From positions 62,001 to 126,000 of the forward strand of contig JAWKZS010000004.1 of the NCBI GenBank assembly GCA_041395845.1: DNA of 64,000 nucleotides, given 5' to 3'. A program made the translations under genes and the position numbers. Below the pieces are notes generated by a model that searched no databases, had not been told where the DNA came from, and saw only the letters and a program-made list of their open reading frames with translations. Below are positions 9,614 through 18,270 of this stretch, in pieces. The stretch's first letter is position 1. Each line of letters starts with the position of its first letter. Source of the DNA: Ch67 sp041395845. Its GTDB lineage: Bacteria > Pseudomonadota > Gammaproteobacteria > Pseudomonadales > Ketobacteraceae.

Positions 9614-10057
9614 TCACGGGGCTTCCGTCAGCAGACCCAGGCGGGTGATGCCGCCCTGCTGCAGAGCGGCCATGCCGGCCACGACCTTGCCGTAGTCGGT
9701 ATGCTGATCTGCGCGCACGAAAACCTGGGTATCGGGCCGCCGGCTGACGATATCCACGATTTTCGTCGTCATGTCTTGCAGATTGATGGCGCGGTCGGTG
9801 ATGTCGTCAGGCTGTACGTCCTGCCCTGTGTACCAGTGGAAGCCGCCATCTTCCAGAACGGTGAGGGTGACAACCTGCTGCGGCGCGAGGGACGGCAGTG
9901 CTTCGCTGGCAACCTTGGGCAATTCCACCGGCAGGTGTTGCGGCGTCAGCATCGGGGCAGTCACCATGAATATCACCAGCAGCACCAGCATGACATCGAT
10001 GTAGGGCACCACATTCATCTCGGCTTTGGGTTTGCGGCGGGGACGATAGGATTCCAT
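9614..10057 (-). CDS. exbD: ExbD biopolymer transport protein
   Basis: A 147-aa inner-membrane protein with a short cytoplasmic N-terminus, one transmembrane helix (VPYIDVMLVLLVIFMVTAP, about 17-35, carrying the essential Asp of the YIDVMLVLL motif) and a periplasmic domain. With ExbB it forms the proton channel that energises TonB. The 8-bp gap to exbB and 3-bp gap to tonB indicate translational coupling in one operon. Confidence 0.92.
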   Translation of the reverse strand: MESYRPRRKPKAEMNVVPYIDVMLVLLVIFMVTAPMLTPQHLPVELPKVASEALPSLAPQQVVTLTVLEDGGFHWYTGQDVQPDDITDRAINLQDMTTKIVDIVSRRPDTQVFVRADQHTDYGKVVAGMAALQQGGITRLGLLTEAP

Positions 10058-10065
10058 GGCGCCTC

Positions 10066-10740
10066 TCAGCGTGAAGCACTGTACAGCTGACGATGCAGTA
10101 CGGCGATGAATTCGTCAGCGAAAGTGAAATAGCGATTGAGCAGCACATCCGCCCGCGCTGACAGCCGGTTGTAGGCAATCACGGCCGGAATCGCCGCAAA
10201 CAGGCCGATTGCAGTGGCAATCAGTGCTTCGGCAATGCCGGGCGCTACGGCTGCCAGTGTTGCCTGCTGGGCACCGGACAAACCGATAAAAGAATTCATG
10301 ATGCCCCAGACGGTACCGAACAGGCCGATGTACGGGCTGGTGGAACCCACGGTTGCCAGAAAGGGCAATGCGTGATCCAGACGTTCTTCTTCCCTGGCGA
10401 TGGCCATACGTAGCGCCCGTTGGGTGCCGTTGATAATCACCTCAGGTGATACGTCGGTGTTGCGGCACAGATGCTGGTATTCCTGTACCCCTGCCTGGTA
10501 AATGCCGGCGACGGCTGATGTGTGCGTCGAATCAATAGCCTGCAACTGGGGCTGTTGCCGAAAATACTGAAGAAACTGTTCCAGTTGCCGGCTGTCGCTG
10601 CGCAGACGCCCGCTGCGTTGCAAAATGAAGAACCAGGATACGACCGAAGCGAGTACCAGTATCAGCATGACCGCTTGCACCAGTGGGCTGGCAGCGTTGA
10701 TCAGGCTCAGAATCGACATGTGTTCAACGGTATTGGGCAT
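10066..10740 (-). CDS. exbB: ExbB/TolQ-family proton channel protein
   Basis: A 224-aa inner-membrane protein of the MotA/TolQ/ExbB family. It has an N-terminal transmembrane helix (about 15-38), a cytoplasmic loop, and two C-terminal helices with the typical LATVGSTSPYIGLFGTVWGI and VAPGIAEALIATAIGL sequences; the conserved Thr and Glu-rich pore region is recognisable. It functions with the adjacent ExbD and TonB. It starts 15 bp after the phytase stop codon. TolQ is excluded as the name because there are no tol-pal neighbours. Confidence 0.92.
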   Translation of the reverse strand: MPNTVEHMSILSLINAASPLVQAVMLILVLASVVSWFFILQRSGRLRSDSRQLEQFLQYFRQQPQLQAIDSTHTSAVAGIYQAGVQEYQHLCRNTDVSPEVIINGTQRALRMAIAREEERLDHALPFLATVGSTSPYIGLFGTVWGIMNSFIGLSGAQQATLAAVAPGIAEALIATAIGLFAAIPAVIAYNRLSARADVLLNRYFTFADEFIAVLHRQLYSASR

Positions 10741-10755
10741 GATGGATTCCTCGTG

Positions 10756-12681
10756 TCAGCGCGTTGCAGGTGCGGTGTTGGCGGGTAATTGCAGTACGTC
10801 TGCGATGGGTTGCCAGGGCACCAGTTTGAAATTCTGGGTACCATCCGGCAGCCGCTTGCGGCCATCCTGCACCACCAGCATGCCTTGGGCGTACGGGCCA
10901 CCCAGATTGACAGACGTGACTTCAAGACCATCGGTTTCCGATGCGCCATCGATACCCGATTCGATGTTGATGCCAACGCGGAATGCGCCGCGCACGGTAA
11001 AAGGCGGTTTGCTGTCCAGCACCACGTAGCTGTCGTTACCCTGACTGGATACGATCAACCAGGTCTGATCAACAGCGTGATACAGCGCGAGGCCTTCCAC
11101 ATCCGCGTGCAAGACGTCACCGACTTGCAATACGGGTAACAGGGTTGCTTCGCCATCCGGATTGGCGCTGGTCATCCATACGCCGGTGTCTTCTTCGCCC
11201 AGAAACAGGGTGGCACTGATGTCGTCGGCAACGCAGCCTTCCGGCTGACTGCTGACGTTGAATTGGCGCACGGCTTCGCCCGCCAGCTGATCGCCTTTAC
11301 GGGTGATGCGGTACTGAATGAAGGTGCCATCCTTGTCGTTGGCAAAGGCATACAGCGCATCGCCCGCAGGTTGATACAGGCAGGTGCCGTAAATGTCCTG
11401 CAACGGTGTCGCGATATCGCCGACATGACGCAGCTGCAACGTGGACGGATCAATGTCGAACACACTCAGGCTGTTGTGATCACGATGACTGGCGACAGCC
11501 AGGTTGCCCCGCACATCCACGTTATTGAGCCGGCCAATCGGCAGACTTTGCAGCAGCGTACCCTGCAGGGAATACACCAGCAGGCCTTCCTGTTTGTTGG
11601 TGCCGAGGACAAGGCTGCGTTCCGGTTGCGTCGGATTGATCCAGATTGCCGGATCATCCGCAGCATCGCCAGCGCGCGCTACCGTCGCTGTCTGGGCAGT
11701 GGGAAGGACGACAGCCAGTTCGGGCGCGATAGCCGGTTCTGCAAATGGCCACGCTATATTGCCCATCAGTTGGTGATCATTGCTGTCGTCCCGCACCCAG
11801 AGGGCTATGCGTCCGGCATCGACGCGGGCCGCCATTTCCTGTGGTTCCGCCATGCCATCCAGTGTTTGCTCAAAGCGGGGTTGCCAGCCATCTGCCGTGC
11901 GGACGAATCCATGCAGCGTTTGTGCAGCCTGATCCAGTACCAGCACACCGCCAGGAACCAGTGCCATTGCGTTGGCGCCTTCCTTCAGCGTACCGAACGG
12001 GTTGCGCATCGCTACCGGCTCGCGCTGGGTATCCGATTCCGGCCGCGCATCGTAAACCCACAGGCCGGTCGCCGCTTCGTTGATGAACAGTTGCTGGCGC
12101 TGATCGTCGATCTGGCAGAACTCTGCCTGCGGAGGAATCGCCAGCTGCCGCACCTGCTGTGCCGACGGCAGCAGTCGATGCTGATGGGCGATCAGCCACT
12201 GTTCCCCAGTGCCCTGTTCACCCAGGGTAAACACCGACAACAATCCCTGATTATCGACGCCGAGACACAGACCTTCGATGGCAGTGTTCTGCTGCGGCAG
12301 ATAATGTTCGGTTTCCCATTGCAGGGTTGCCGTGTTTATCTGCATCAGCAGAACCTGCTGCTGTTGCTTGTCCTGTGTGGCGACGATGATACTGTTGTCG
12401 TTGGCGCGCACATCAAGCTGCTCGAAGCGGCCGGGTTTCTGCAGCAGCGTTTTGCCATCCGCATCCAGTAGTGTCAGTCCGGACTGTTCGCTAACGGTAA
12501 CCATCCTGGCGTTGCCGGTCGCCGCCGGCAAAAAGCGCAGTGACTCTGCGTCAGCAACAGCTACCGGTTGCCAGTCTGCTGCCGGTGGCTGTTGCTCATC
12601 CTGCGATTGACAGCCAATCAGGCCCAGGCTTGCCAGCACCAGTGCACTGGCAAGGGTATGTTTTATTGCGATTACATTCAT
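10756..12681 (-). CDS. Beta-propeller phytase (3-phytase), lipoprotein
   Basis: A 641-aa BPP-family phytase that should hydrolyse phytate (myo-inositol hexakisphosphate) to lower phosphates with Ca2+. The N-terminus is a lipoprotein signal (LASLGLIGC; Cys near residue 24). Residues about 45-310 form a degenerate first propeller-like domain; residues about 325-641 are the complete catalytic domain with the family signatures DDPAIW, NNVDVR, DIYGTCLY, SQPEGCVADD, EEDTGVW, ADVEGLALY, SSQGNDSYVVLD, SETDGLEV and QNFKLVPW. Two-domain BPPs of this kind are known in marine and soil bacteria. Cell-surface or periplasmic anchoring fits its position between a TonB-dependent receptor and ExbB (26- and 15-bp gaps). 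Confidence 0.93.
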   Translation of the reverse strand: MNVIAIKHTLASALVLASLGLIGCQSQDEQQPPAADWQPVAVADAESLRFLPAATGNARMVTVSEQSGLTLLDADGKTLLQKPGRFEQLDVRANDNSIIVATQDKQQQQVLLMQINTATLQWETEHYLPQQNTAIEGLCLGVDNQGLLSVFTLGEQGTGEQWLIAHQHRLLPSAQQVRQLAIPPQAEFCQIDDQRQQLFINEAATGLWVYDARPESDTQREPVAMRNPFGTLKEGANAMALVPGGVLVLDQAAQTLHGFVRTADGWQPRFEQTLDGMAEPQEMAARVDAGRIALWVRDDSNDHQLMGNIAWPFAEPAIAPELAVVLPTAQTATVARAGDAADDPAIWINPTQPERSLVLGTNKQEGLLVYSLQGTLLQSLPIGRLNNVDVRGNLAVASHRDHNSLSVFDIDPSTLQLRHVGDIATPLQDIYGTCLYQPAGDALYAFANDKDGTFIQYRITRKGDQLAGEAVRQFNVSSQPEGCVADDISATLFLGEEDTGVWMTSANPDGEATLLPVLQVGDVLHADVEGLALYHAVDQTWLIVSSQGNDSYVVLDSKPPFTVRGAFRVGINIESGIDGASETDGLEVTSVNLGGPYAQGMLVVQDGRKRLPDGTQNFKLVPWQPIADVLQLPANTAPATR

Positions 12682-12707
12682 GTTGCGGTTGATCCTTGCA
12701 GCGTCCG

Positions 12708-15182
12708 TCAGAACCGGGTGTAGGTCAGGCCAATCTTGTAGGTCGGGCCGTACTCTTCATACTGCGCGTTGTAGGGCGCACTGTTGACGTAGGCGTAGTA
12801 TGGTTCGTCGGTGATATTGAGCGCTTCGAATCGCACCTGCAGATCTGGCGTAACAAAATAGTGGCCACTGAAATCGACGATGGTCTGGGCATCGGCATAG
12901 GTAATGGATTCGTCAGCCACTTCTGCCAGGTAGTCAGATTTGTAGTTGGCAGACAGGCGCAGACTCAGTCTGTCGTTTTCCCAGCCCAGCATCAGGTTGC
13001 CCACTTCGTCGGACTGATTGGGCAGATCAATGGTGTCGGAACCGATTTTTGCTTCGGACTTGCTCAGGGTCAGGTTGGCGCCCAGCAGCAGGCCATTCCA
13101 TGGCGCTGGCAGGGTGGCGAGTTTCTGCGAATAGGCCAGCTCGATACCATAGAGATCGGCCGAGTCACCGTTGGCAAAGGTGATGGCTTCGTCGTAGCTT
13201 TCAAACCCGGATGTGCCGGCAATGTCGGCGGTGTAGATGAAATTGTCGATGTTCTTGTAGAACCCGTACAGCGCTACCATTCCCGCACGCCCCATGAAGT
13301 GCTCGATTCCCAGATCGATGTTGGCGGATTCCAGAGGATCAAGATTCGGATTGCCGGCGCTGTATTCGTCGCCATCGATGACAATGCCAGGCGCCAGCTG
13401 CTCGAAAGTAGGGCGAACCACGACATTGGTCCAGGCCATGCGCACCTGGGTCTGATCATTCAGCTGATAGCGGGCATGCAGTCCCGGCAGCCAGTGATCA
13501 TAATCATTGCTGACGTTAACGTTACTGAAGTCACCGTTATCAAGTTGCGTCCCTTCGGCTTCCAGCTCGGTACCTTCGTAACGCACACCGGCTATCAGGT
13601 GCCAGGCGCCGATATCGACCGAGTTCATCACATACGCGGCGTCGATGTCTTCGTTGATGGTGAAATCATCGATGCGGGAATCTTCCTCGTTCAGTGCGCC
13701 GGAGGCATTCTGCAGAAAACGGTTGACGGCGCTGGCACTGATGGCCGGGCCGAAGCTGCCCAACGCATAGTCCACGCTGCCTGCCGTGAACTGATCCAGA
13801 TTCAGTTCTGCATCGCTGAAACCGGCATCACCGAAGTCCTCATAATTCCAGACATCCAGATCATTGGTTTTTTCACGCCGGCTGACCTTGCCGCCAAATT
13901 TGAGCTGGCTGGCGTTGCCGTTCCAGTCATAGTCCCGGGCCAGATCCAGTTTCAGGTTGTGTTCCTGATCCTCGGTAAACTGCTTTTCCTGTTCCACCGC
14001 ATCCAGTGTGTAGCTACTGGCCTGATAGAACTCATCGCCGATAGCGATGCGAGGCTTGCGTGTATTGCTGAAGCTGGCGTTGCTGAACGGGTCAATCGAA
14101 GCGAATTCCGCCGAGGCAATGTGGCGCGGGGAATCTTCGCTGGCCTCGCTGAAACCGGCCTGGGCGTTGAGCGTCCACAATCCCACCATTTTTTCGCCAC
14201 CCAACACAATGCTGGTGACTTCCTGGGTTTCTTCGCGGTCTTTCAATTCCCGGACAGCTTCGGCCTCACTGCTTTGCCCAGGGCTGATTGCATCCTCGAA
14301 TTCAATCACGGCGGCCTGACGGGTTTCTGTGTCGGTATACTGGCTGAACAGCGATCGCAGATAGTAGCGGGTGTCATTGTCGGCCTTGAAATCCAGATTC
14401 AGACCAACGCCTGCACGTTTGCGCGTGATCAGATAGTCGCGCAGTTCGAGTTCTTCCAGCGCTGCGCCGCCATCAAAGTCCCAGGCGCCGCCGGTTTCCA
14501 CGTTGTCGGAACCGAAGTCACGTTCCTGCCAGCTTACTGCCAACGCGATCCCGAGGTTATTGGTGCCGGACCCGACACTGAACTGGTCACTGATGGCGCC
14601 GGACAGTTTCGGACTGGTTTCACCAGTGTTGTCGTCGTAGCTGGCTTCGCTGCTTGCAGTGGCGAAAAGGCCATCGTGATCAAACGCAGACAGACTTTCC
14701 ACTTCGATGGTGCCGCCCAGTGAGTTGGCGTCCATGTCCGGTGTCAGCGACTTCACGACTGACAGGGATTGCACCAGTTCCGATGGCAGCACGTCCAGGG
14801 CCACGGCACGGCGATCGGCTTCCGGCGCGGGTACCAGGGTGCCGTTGATGGTAACGCTGTTCAGATCCGGGCCCAGACCGCGCACGCTGACAAAGCGCCC
14901 TTCGCCCTGATCCCGCTCCACGGATACGCCGGGAATCCGCTGCAGGGCTTCGGCGGCGTTGTCGTCCGGCAGCTGGGCGATACCGTCGGCATGCACCACG
15001 CTTTTGATGGTGTCGGCATTGCGTTGTTCTTTCAGTGCGGCATCAATACTGGCGGCCTGGCCAACGACGGTGATGTGTTCGATGTTGTCATTGGCCGCGG
15101 CCAGACTGTGAGTGGCGACAGCAGCGGCCAGCAGGCTCAGGCGAAAGCCCGTCATGCGTGAAACCGGTGTGATTGTTTTCAT
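12708..15182 (-). CDS. TonB-dependent receptor of a phytase operon
   Basis: An 824-aa outer-membrane receptor. The signal peptide (MKTITPVSRMTG onward, AxA-like cleavage near SLAAA) is followed by a plug domain beginning ITVVGQA with IPGVSVERDQGEGRFVSVRG, LNSVTINGTLVPAPE and DANSLGGTIEVES. A beta-barrel ends in a terminal aromatic strand (KIGLTYTRF). The plug resembles the CirA/FecA-like oligomer or carbohydrate receptor subgroup. Its partner genes are a phytase, ExbB, ExbD, TonB and PhoX, so import of phytate, inositol phosphates or released products is inferred. The ATG at 15182 starts the signal peptide; the 11-residue extension from 15215 is polar and unlikely. A PhoB box lies 85 bp upstream. 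Confidence 0.92.
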   Translation of the reverse strand: MKTITPVSRMTGFRLSLLAAAVATHSLAAANDNIEHITVVGQAASIDAALKEQRNADTIKSVVHADGIAQLPDDNAAEALQRIPGVSVERDQGEGRFVSVRGLGPDLNSVTINGTLVPAPEADRRAVALDVLPSELVQSLSVVKSLTPDMDANSLGGTIEVESLSAFDHDGLFATASSEASYDDNTGETSPKLSGAISDQFSVGSGTNNLGIALAVSWQERDFGSDNVETGGAWDFDGGAALEELELRDYLITRKRAGVGLNLDFKADNDTRYYLRSLFSQYTDTETRQAAVIEFEDAISPGQSSEAEAVRELKDREETQEVTSIVLGGEKMVGLWTLNAQAGFSEASEDSPRHIASAEFASIDPFSNASFSNTRKPRIAIGDEFYQASSYTLDAVEQEKQFTEDQEHNLKLDLARDYDWNGNASQLKFGGKVSRREKTNDLDVWNYEDFGDAGFSDAELNLDQFTAGSVDYALGSFGPAISASAVNRFLQNASGALNEEDSRIDDFTINEDIDAAYVMNSVDIGAWHLIAGVRYEGTELEAEGTQLDNGDFSNVNVSNDYDHWLPGLHARYQLNDQTQVRMAWTNVVVRPTFEQLAPGIVIDGDEYSAGNPNLDPLESANIDLGIEHFMGRAGMVALYGFYKNIDNFIYTADIAGTSGFESYDEAITFANGDSADLYGIELAYSQKLATLPAPWNGLLLGANLTLSKSEAKIGSDTIDLPNQSDEVGNLMLGWENDRLSLRLSANYKSDYLAEVADESITYADAQTIVDFSGHYFVTPDLQVRFEALNITDEPYYAYVNSAPYNAQYEEYGPTYKIGLTYTRF

Positions 15183-15266
15183 GAAAGATACTCCGGACAG
15201 ATCAAGCGAGGTCATCAGGCCAGGGCAGTAGCGCGGCCAACTGGGGGCGCAAGCTAGGTGGGATGC

Positions 15267-15284
15267 GTGTCAGTTCTGTGACAG
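15267..15284 (-). promoter_or_regulatory. PhoB box of the receptor-phytase-TonB-phoX operon
   Basis: Read on the minus strand, CTGTCAC-AGAA-CTGACAC closely matches the PhoB consensus of two 7-bp CTGTCAT repeats separated by an AT-rich 4-mer (12 of 14 repeat positions). Ten bp further downstream is TAGCTT, a plausible -10 element, as in class Pho promoters that lack a -35 box. The first gene starts 85 bp downstream. Confidence 0.7.
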
Positions 15285-15493
15285 GAATGATAGGCGGTGG
15301 GCAAATACCCCGGCTTTTGCCCGCTGGCCAGACCATTGTGAGCCGTTGGAACCTGATTGGCGGTGAAGAGAGGCGACCTGGTGTTACCGCGGTTCATGAC
15401 GTCGGCGGCCGATGCTGTGCTCCATACTCCTCTGCAGGGGATTTTGTTATCGGGATTCGATAACTTGCGTGAGCCAATTGAACCCCCCCAAGC

Positions 15494-15533
15494 CTGTCAG
15501 GTGAGAATTTTCCGCTTGTCACCGGATTGTCAT
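15494..15533 (+). promoter_or_regulatory. Second PhoB box, facing the GGDEF and AraC genes
   Basis: TTGTCAC (15516-15522), a CGGA spacer and TTGTCAT (15527-15533) form a direct-repeat PhoB box on the plus strand. A third half-site CTGTCAG sits at 15494-15500, exactly two 11-bp steps upstream, as in tandem Pho boxes. The -10 is not obvious. The rest of the gap from 15183 to 15578 contains an inverted repeat GGGCAAA (15299-15305) / TTTGCCC (15316-15322) and no convincing gene. Confidence 0.6.
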
Positions 15534-15581
15534 CACGTTCTGTTTCCCTGCCGGCATTGATGACTGTTTGAAGACACCGTG

Positions 15582-16499
15582 ATGGCATATCTGATGCGTT
15601 TGCACCGTTTGAAAATCGGAGCCCTGTTGCTGCTGGCCAATGCTGCGCTCATTCTTTATTTATGGGCAGGCGAGCCCAAACCGGCAACCTCCATCGCCTG
15701 GACCGATGTGATTGGTGAAGGCGGAACGGCTGTTCTGGCGCTGGCCTGGATTTTTCTGGTGCTGAAAAGTCGCCCGGCAGGCCGGGTGACAACGTTGCTG
15801 GTCAGCGGACTGGGATGCCTGTTTTTTTCCTGGTGGGTCGACACGCTGGATGAATTTATTGCCTTGCCTGATGCAGTGAACTGGGATCACTGGCTGGAAT
15901 CGGTGCCGCTACCTGTTGGCATGCTGTTGCTGACGCTGGGCATTTACCACTGGCATCACGAACAGTTGGCTATCAGCGAACAGATGGCAAAGCGTGAAAA
16001 ACTGTTCCGCGAGCACCGTCTGTTCGACAAAGTCACCCCGCTGGGTGGTGCGGATTATCTGCGGCAGCAATTGTCTCTGGCGTTGCAGCTGGCGCGGCAG
16101 GAACAGCAGCCACTGTCGCTGGTGATGCTGGACCTGAACCATTTTGCCCGCATCAATGACCAGTATGGTTTTACCGAAGGTGACCGCGTGCTGCAGGCCC
16201 TGACCCAGCTGCTGTTGCTCAATCTGCGTCGTCATGACCTGCTGTTTCGACTGGCGGGGGACCGGTTTGTCGCGCTGCTGCCCAATACCGGTGAGGCCCA
16301 GGCGCGCGGACTTGCGCAGGCGTTGGCAGAAGCGGTGAATCATTTTGCCTACCACAGCCAGCAGCAGGGCGAGCGGATTCCGCTGCAGGCAGTGGCGGCC
16401 GTTGTGATGGCAACTGGCGATTCACCCGAATCCCTGCTGCAACGTTTGCACCTGGCACTGGCCCACGCCAAGCAACCACCTCACGTGCGTTGCGCCTGA
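15582..16499 (+). CDS. Membrane GGDEF-domain protein with degenerate active site
   Basis: A 305-aa protein with about four N-terminal transmembrane helices (roughly 11-30, 45-62, 70-88, 107-125), a short coiled linker and a C-terminal GGDEF domain (about 145-300). The fold is recognisable (LVMLDLNHFARINDQYGFTEGD, then RHDLLFRLAGDRFVALLPN), but the signature is AGDRF (residues 225-229) instead of GGDEF. The catalytic Glu is replaced by Arg, so diguanylate cyclase activity is doubtful; a c-di-GMP/GTP-sensing or scaffold role is more likely. GTG at 15579 and ATG at 15582 are alternative starts. A PhoB box lies about 50 bp upstream, and the AraC gene begins 20 bp downstream. Confidence 0.8.
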   Translation: MAYLMRLHRLKIGALLLLANAALILYLWAGEPKPATSIAWTDVIGEGGTAVLALAWIFLVLKSRPAGRVTTLLVSGLGCLFFSWWVDTLDEFIALPDAVNWDHWLESVPLPVGMLLLTLGIYHWHHEQLAISEQMAKREKLFREHRLFDKVTPLGGADYLRQQLSLALQLARQEQQPLSLVMLDLNHFARINDQYGFTEGDRVLQALTQLLLLNLRRHDLLFRLAGDRFVALLPNTGEAQARGLAQALAEAVNHFAYHSQQQGERIPLQAVAAVVMATGDSPESLLQRLHLALAHAKQPPHVRCA

Positions 16500-16519
16500 A
16501 CCGACAGGATGCCCACGTC

Positions 16520-17566
16520 ATGACGGTGCAGCGCCACTGGTACGAGAATGATAGCCGCTTTATTCCGGCCCACTTTCAGCCCGCGCTGTTGCTGGATCTG
16601 GGTCTGATACGGGGTGTTGATTGCCATCGACTGTTACGTGGAACGGCATTGTTCAGTGAGGATATCCTGCAGCAGCGGATAGTCATATCACCCCGACAGT
16701 ACGCGCAGCTGGGTATCAACCTGCAACGGTTGCTGGATAGCAGCGATACCGCCTTCCTGGTGGGTCAGCGTCTGTTGCCGGGGCATTATGGTGCCTTCAG
16801 TGAGGTGCTGCGCCACACCCACAATCTGCATCAGATGCTGGACTATCTGATTGCCTATCGCGCCGTACTGTTTCCATTACTGACACCGCGGCTGGTGCTT
16901 GATGATCATCATGCCTATCTGTACTGGATTGATGCGAGCGGAGTGGGCGATCAGGCGCGTTTCTGGCTCGAATGCGCTATGACAGCAGTGCATGCTCTGT
17001 CCCGGGCGCGCGCCGGGGAAAAGCTGCCATGGGAATGCTGGTTCAGCTTTCCACAACCGCGCTATGTGGAACAGTACTGGCTGCATCTGGGAGAGCGGGT
17101 GCGCTTTGACCGGCATGTCAACCTGATGCGTGTGCCGCGGGAGTATCTGGTGAAACCCTGGACCGGCGGCGTTACCCTGGCAGGGCAGATTGCCCGCAGT
17201 GAGGCTGATCAGCAGATGCTGCGCTGGGGCTTGCATGCCGGATTTCTCGATCTGCTGACCGAACAGCTACAATCCCACATTCGCACGGGTGTGCGGCTGG
17301 AGCAGGCGGCCCAGTGGTTTGAGATGAGTCCTGCCACTTTCAAACGGATTCTGAAAAAACATGACACCAGTTTTCAGGAGCAGCTTGATAACGTGCGCAA
17401 GCATACCGCGCTGTATCTGTTCCAGGTCAAAGGCTTCAGCAATGACGAGGTCGCTGCGTATCTGAATTTTCACGACAGTACCAATTTCCGCCGTTCATTC
17501 AAACGCTGGACGGGATGTACGCCCAGCGAGATCCGTCTGGATGTAGCAACAGGCCACTCATCTTAA
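16520..17566 (+). CDS. AraC-family transcriptional regulator (arabinose-binding-like N-domain)
   Basis: A 348-aa regulator: an N-terminal AraC ligand-binding-like domain of the OruR/GliR type (about 20-215, with GHYGAFSEVLRHTHNLHQMLDYLIAYRAV) and a C-terminal double helix-turn-helix (about 250-345; FEMSPATFKRILKKHDTSFQEQLDN and VAAYLNFHDSTNFRRSFKRWTG). An upstream in-frame TTG at 16490 overlaps the GGDEF gene; the ATG at 16520 is preferred. It probably shares a transcript with the GGDEF gene and may act on the divergent phosphate operon or itself. The effector is unknown. It is convergent with rnk, with a 7-bp gap. Confidence 0.85.
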   Translation: MTVQRHWYENDSRFIPAHFQPALLLDLGLIRGVDCHRLLRGTALFSEDILQQRIVISPRQYAQLGINLQRLLDSSDTAFLVGQRLLPGHYGAFSEVLRHTHNLHQMLDYLIAYRAVLFPLLTPRLVLDDHHAYLYWIDASGVGDQARFWLECAMTAVHALSRARAGEKLPWECWFSFPQPRYVEQYWLHLGERVRFDRHVNLMRVPREYLVKPWTGGVTLAGQIARSEADQQMLRWGLHAGFLDLLTEQLQSHIRTGVRLEQAAQWFEMSPATFKRILKKHDTSFQEQLDNVRKHTALYLFQVKGFSNDEVAAYLNFHDSTNFRRSFKRWTGCTPSEIRLDVATGHSS

Positions 17567-17573
17567 GGCAGGT

Positions 17574-17951
17574 TCAGCAGCGGGCCACATCCAGCAGACG
17601 CAGGTGCAGTAGCTTGCCATTGCTGGGCCACTCGATGCGGTCACCGGTTTTCAGGCCCAGCAGTGCCGCGCCCGCCGGGCTCAGGATGGATATGGTGCTG
17701 GCGCTACTGGCCTTGGGTGGCATTACCAGGGTCATTTCGTAGGTCTTGTTGTTGTCTTCATTGAAGAACGTGACCTTGCTGTCCAGCGAAACGACGTTGG
17801 CGGGCATTTTTTCGGTTTCGAGAAAATTGGCCCGCTCCAGTTCTTCATAAAGATGATCGACCACTTCGTCGTCACCGCGATGGTGATCCAGCAGGCGATA
17901 CAGGCGCTCACGGTCCTGAATGGAAAGGGTAATAGCTGGCCGTTTTGGCAT
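17574..17951 (-). CDS. rnk: Rnk-type nucleoside diphosphate kinase regulator (GreA/GreB C-terminal fold)
   Basis: A 125-aa cytoplasmic protein with an N-terminal coiled-coil-like helix (RERLYRLLDHHRGDDEVVDHLYEELERA) and a C-terminal FKBP-like domain shared with GreA/GreB (VSLDSKVTFFNEDNNKTYEMTLVMP, then ILSPAGAALLGLKTGDRIEW). Rnk proteins bind RNA polymerase and affect nucleoside diphosphate kinase and alginate levels in Pseudomonas and E. coli. The usual length is about 135 aa. The gene is monocistronic, with a GC-rich structured region upstream. Confidence 0.85.
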   Translation of the reverse strand: MPKRPAITLSIQDRERLYRLLDHHRGDDEVVDHLYEELERANFLETEKMPANVVSLDSKVTFFNEDNNKTYEMTLVMPPKASSASTISILSPAGAALLGLKTGDRIEWPSNGKLLHLRLLDVARC

Positions 17952-18043
17952 GGCGAACTCCAGTTAAATTCGGTGTGTGTTAAGGCTGAGGGAGTGCGGA
18001 GCGCCGAGCCCCTGTGCAAATCAGTGAAGGCTCGGCGTCAGAA

Positions 18044-18135
18044 ATGGAAGGCGATGGACGCCCCTGGTATTGCGCCGGCGGCGCCCCCAGTGGAAAAAGG
18101 AGTTCGGGACAGGACGCCGGAGCGTCGCGGGTTGG
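18044..18135. repeat. GC-rich palindromic intergenic region
   Basis: In the 319-bp gap between rnk and the second tonB, this stretch contains nested inverted repeats: GCGCCGGCGGCGC around 18073, and GACGC-CGGA-GCGTC around 18113-18126. It could be a REP-type repetitive extragenic palindrome or part of rnk leader structure. Only one copy is visible here, so its repetitive nature is not shown. The rest of the gap holds the Fur box and no gene that I can support. Confidence 0.3.
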
Positions 18136-18223
18136 AAAGAATGTACATTCACTCAGCATAACAGCTTTTGGTGATCAGATTCCAATGGTGGAATGACAGG
18201 CGTCATTGTCACGAGGACCGGGG

Positions 18224-18253
18224 GAATGATATTATTAAATGATAATAGTTATT
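18224..18253 (+). promoter_or_regulatory. Fur box upstream of the second tonB-exbB-exbD set
   Basis: TTAAATGATAATAGTTATT (18235-18253) matches the 19-bp Fur consensus at about 14 positions, and a partly overlapping AATGATATTATT half-site precedes it from about 18225. The tonB ATG is 18 bp downstream, so iron-replete repression is expected. Confidence 0.7.
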
Positions 18254-18270
18254 ATTTGTAGTGGGCGGTA

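Noticed and set aside
12696..14723. 675-codon plus-strand open frame
   Set aside because: Antisense to the TonB-dependent receptor, with no signal, domain or ribosome-site support; caused by GC-biased codon use.
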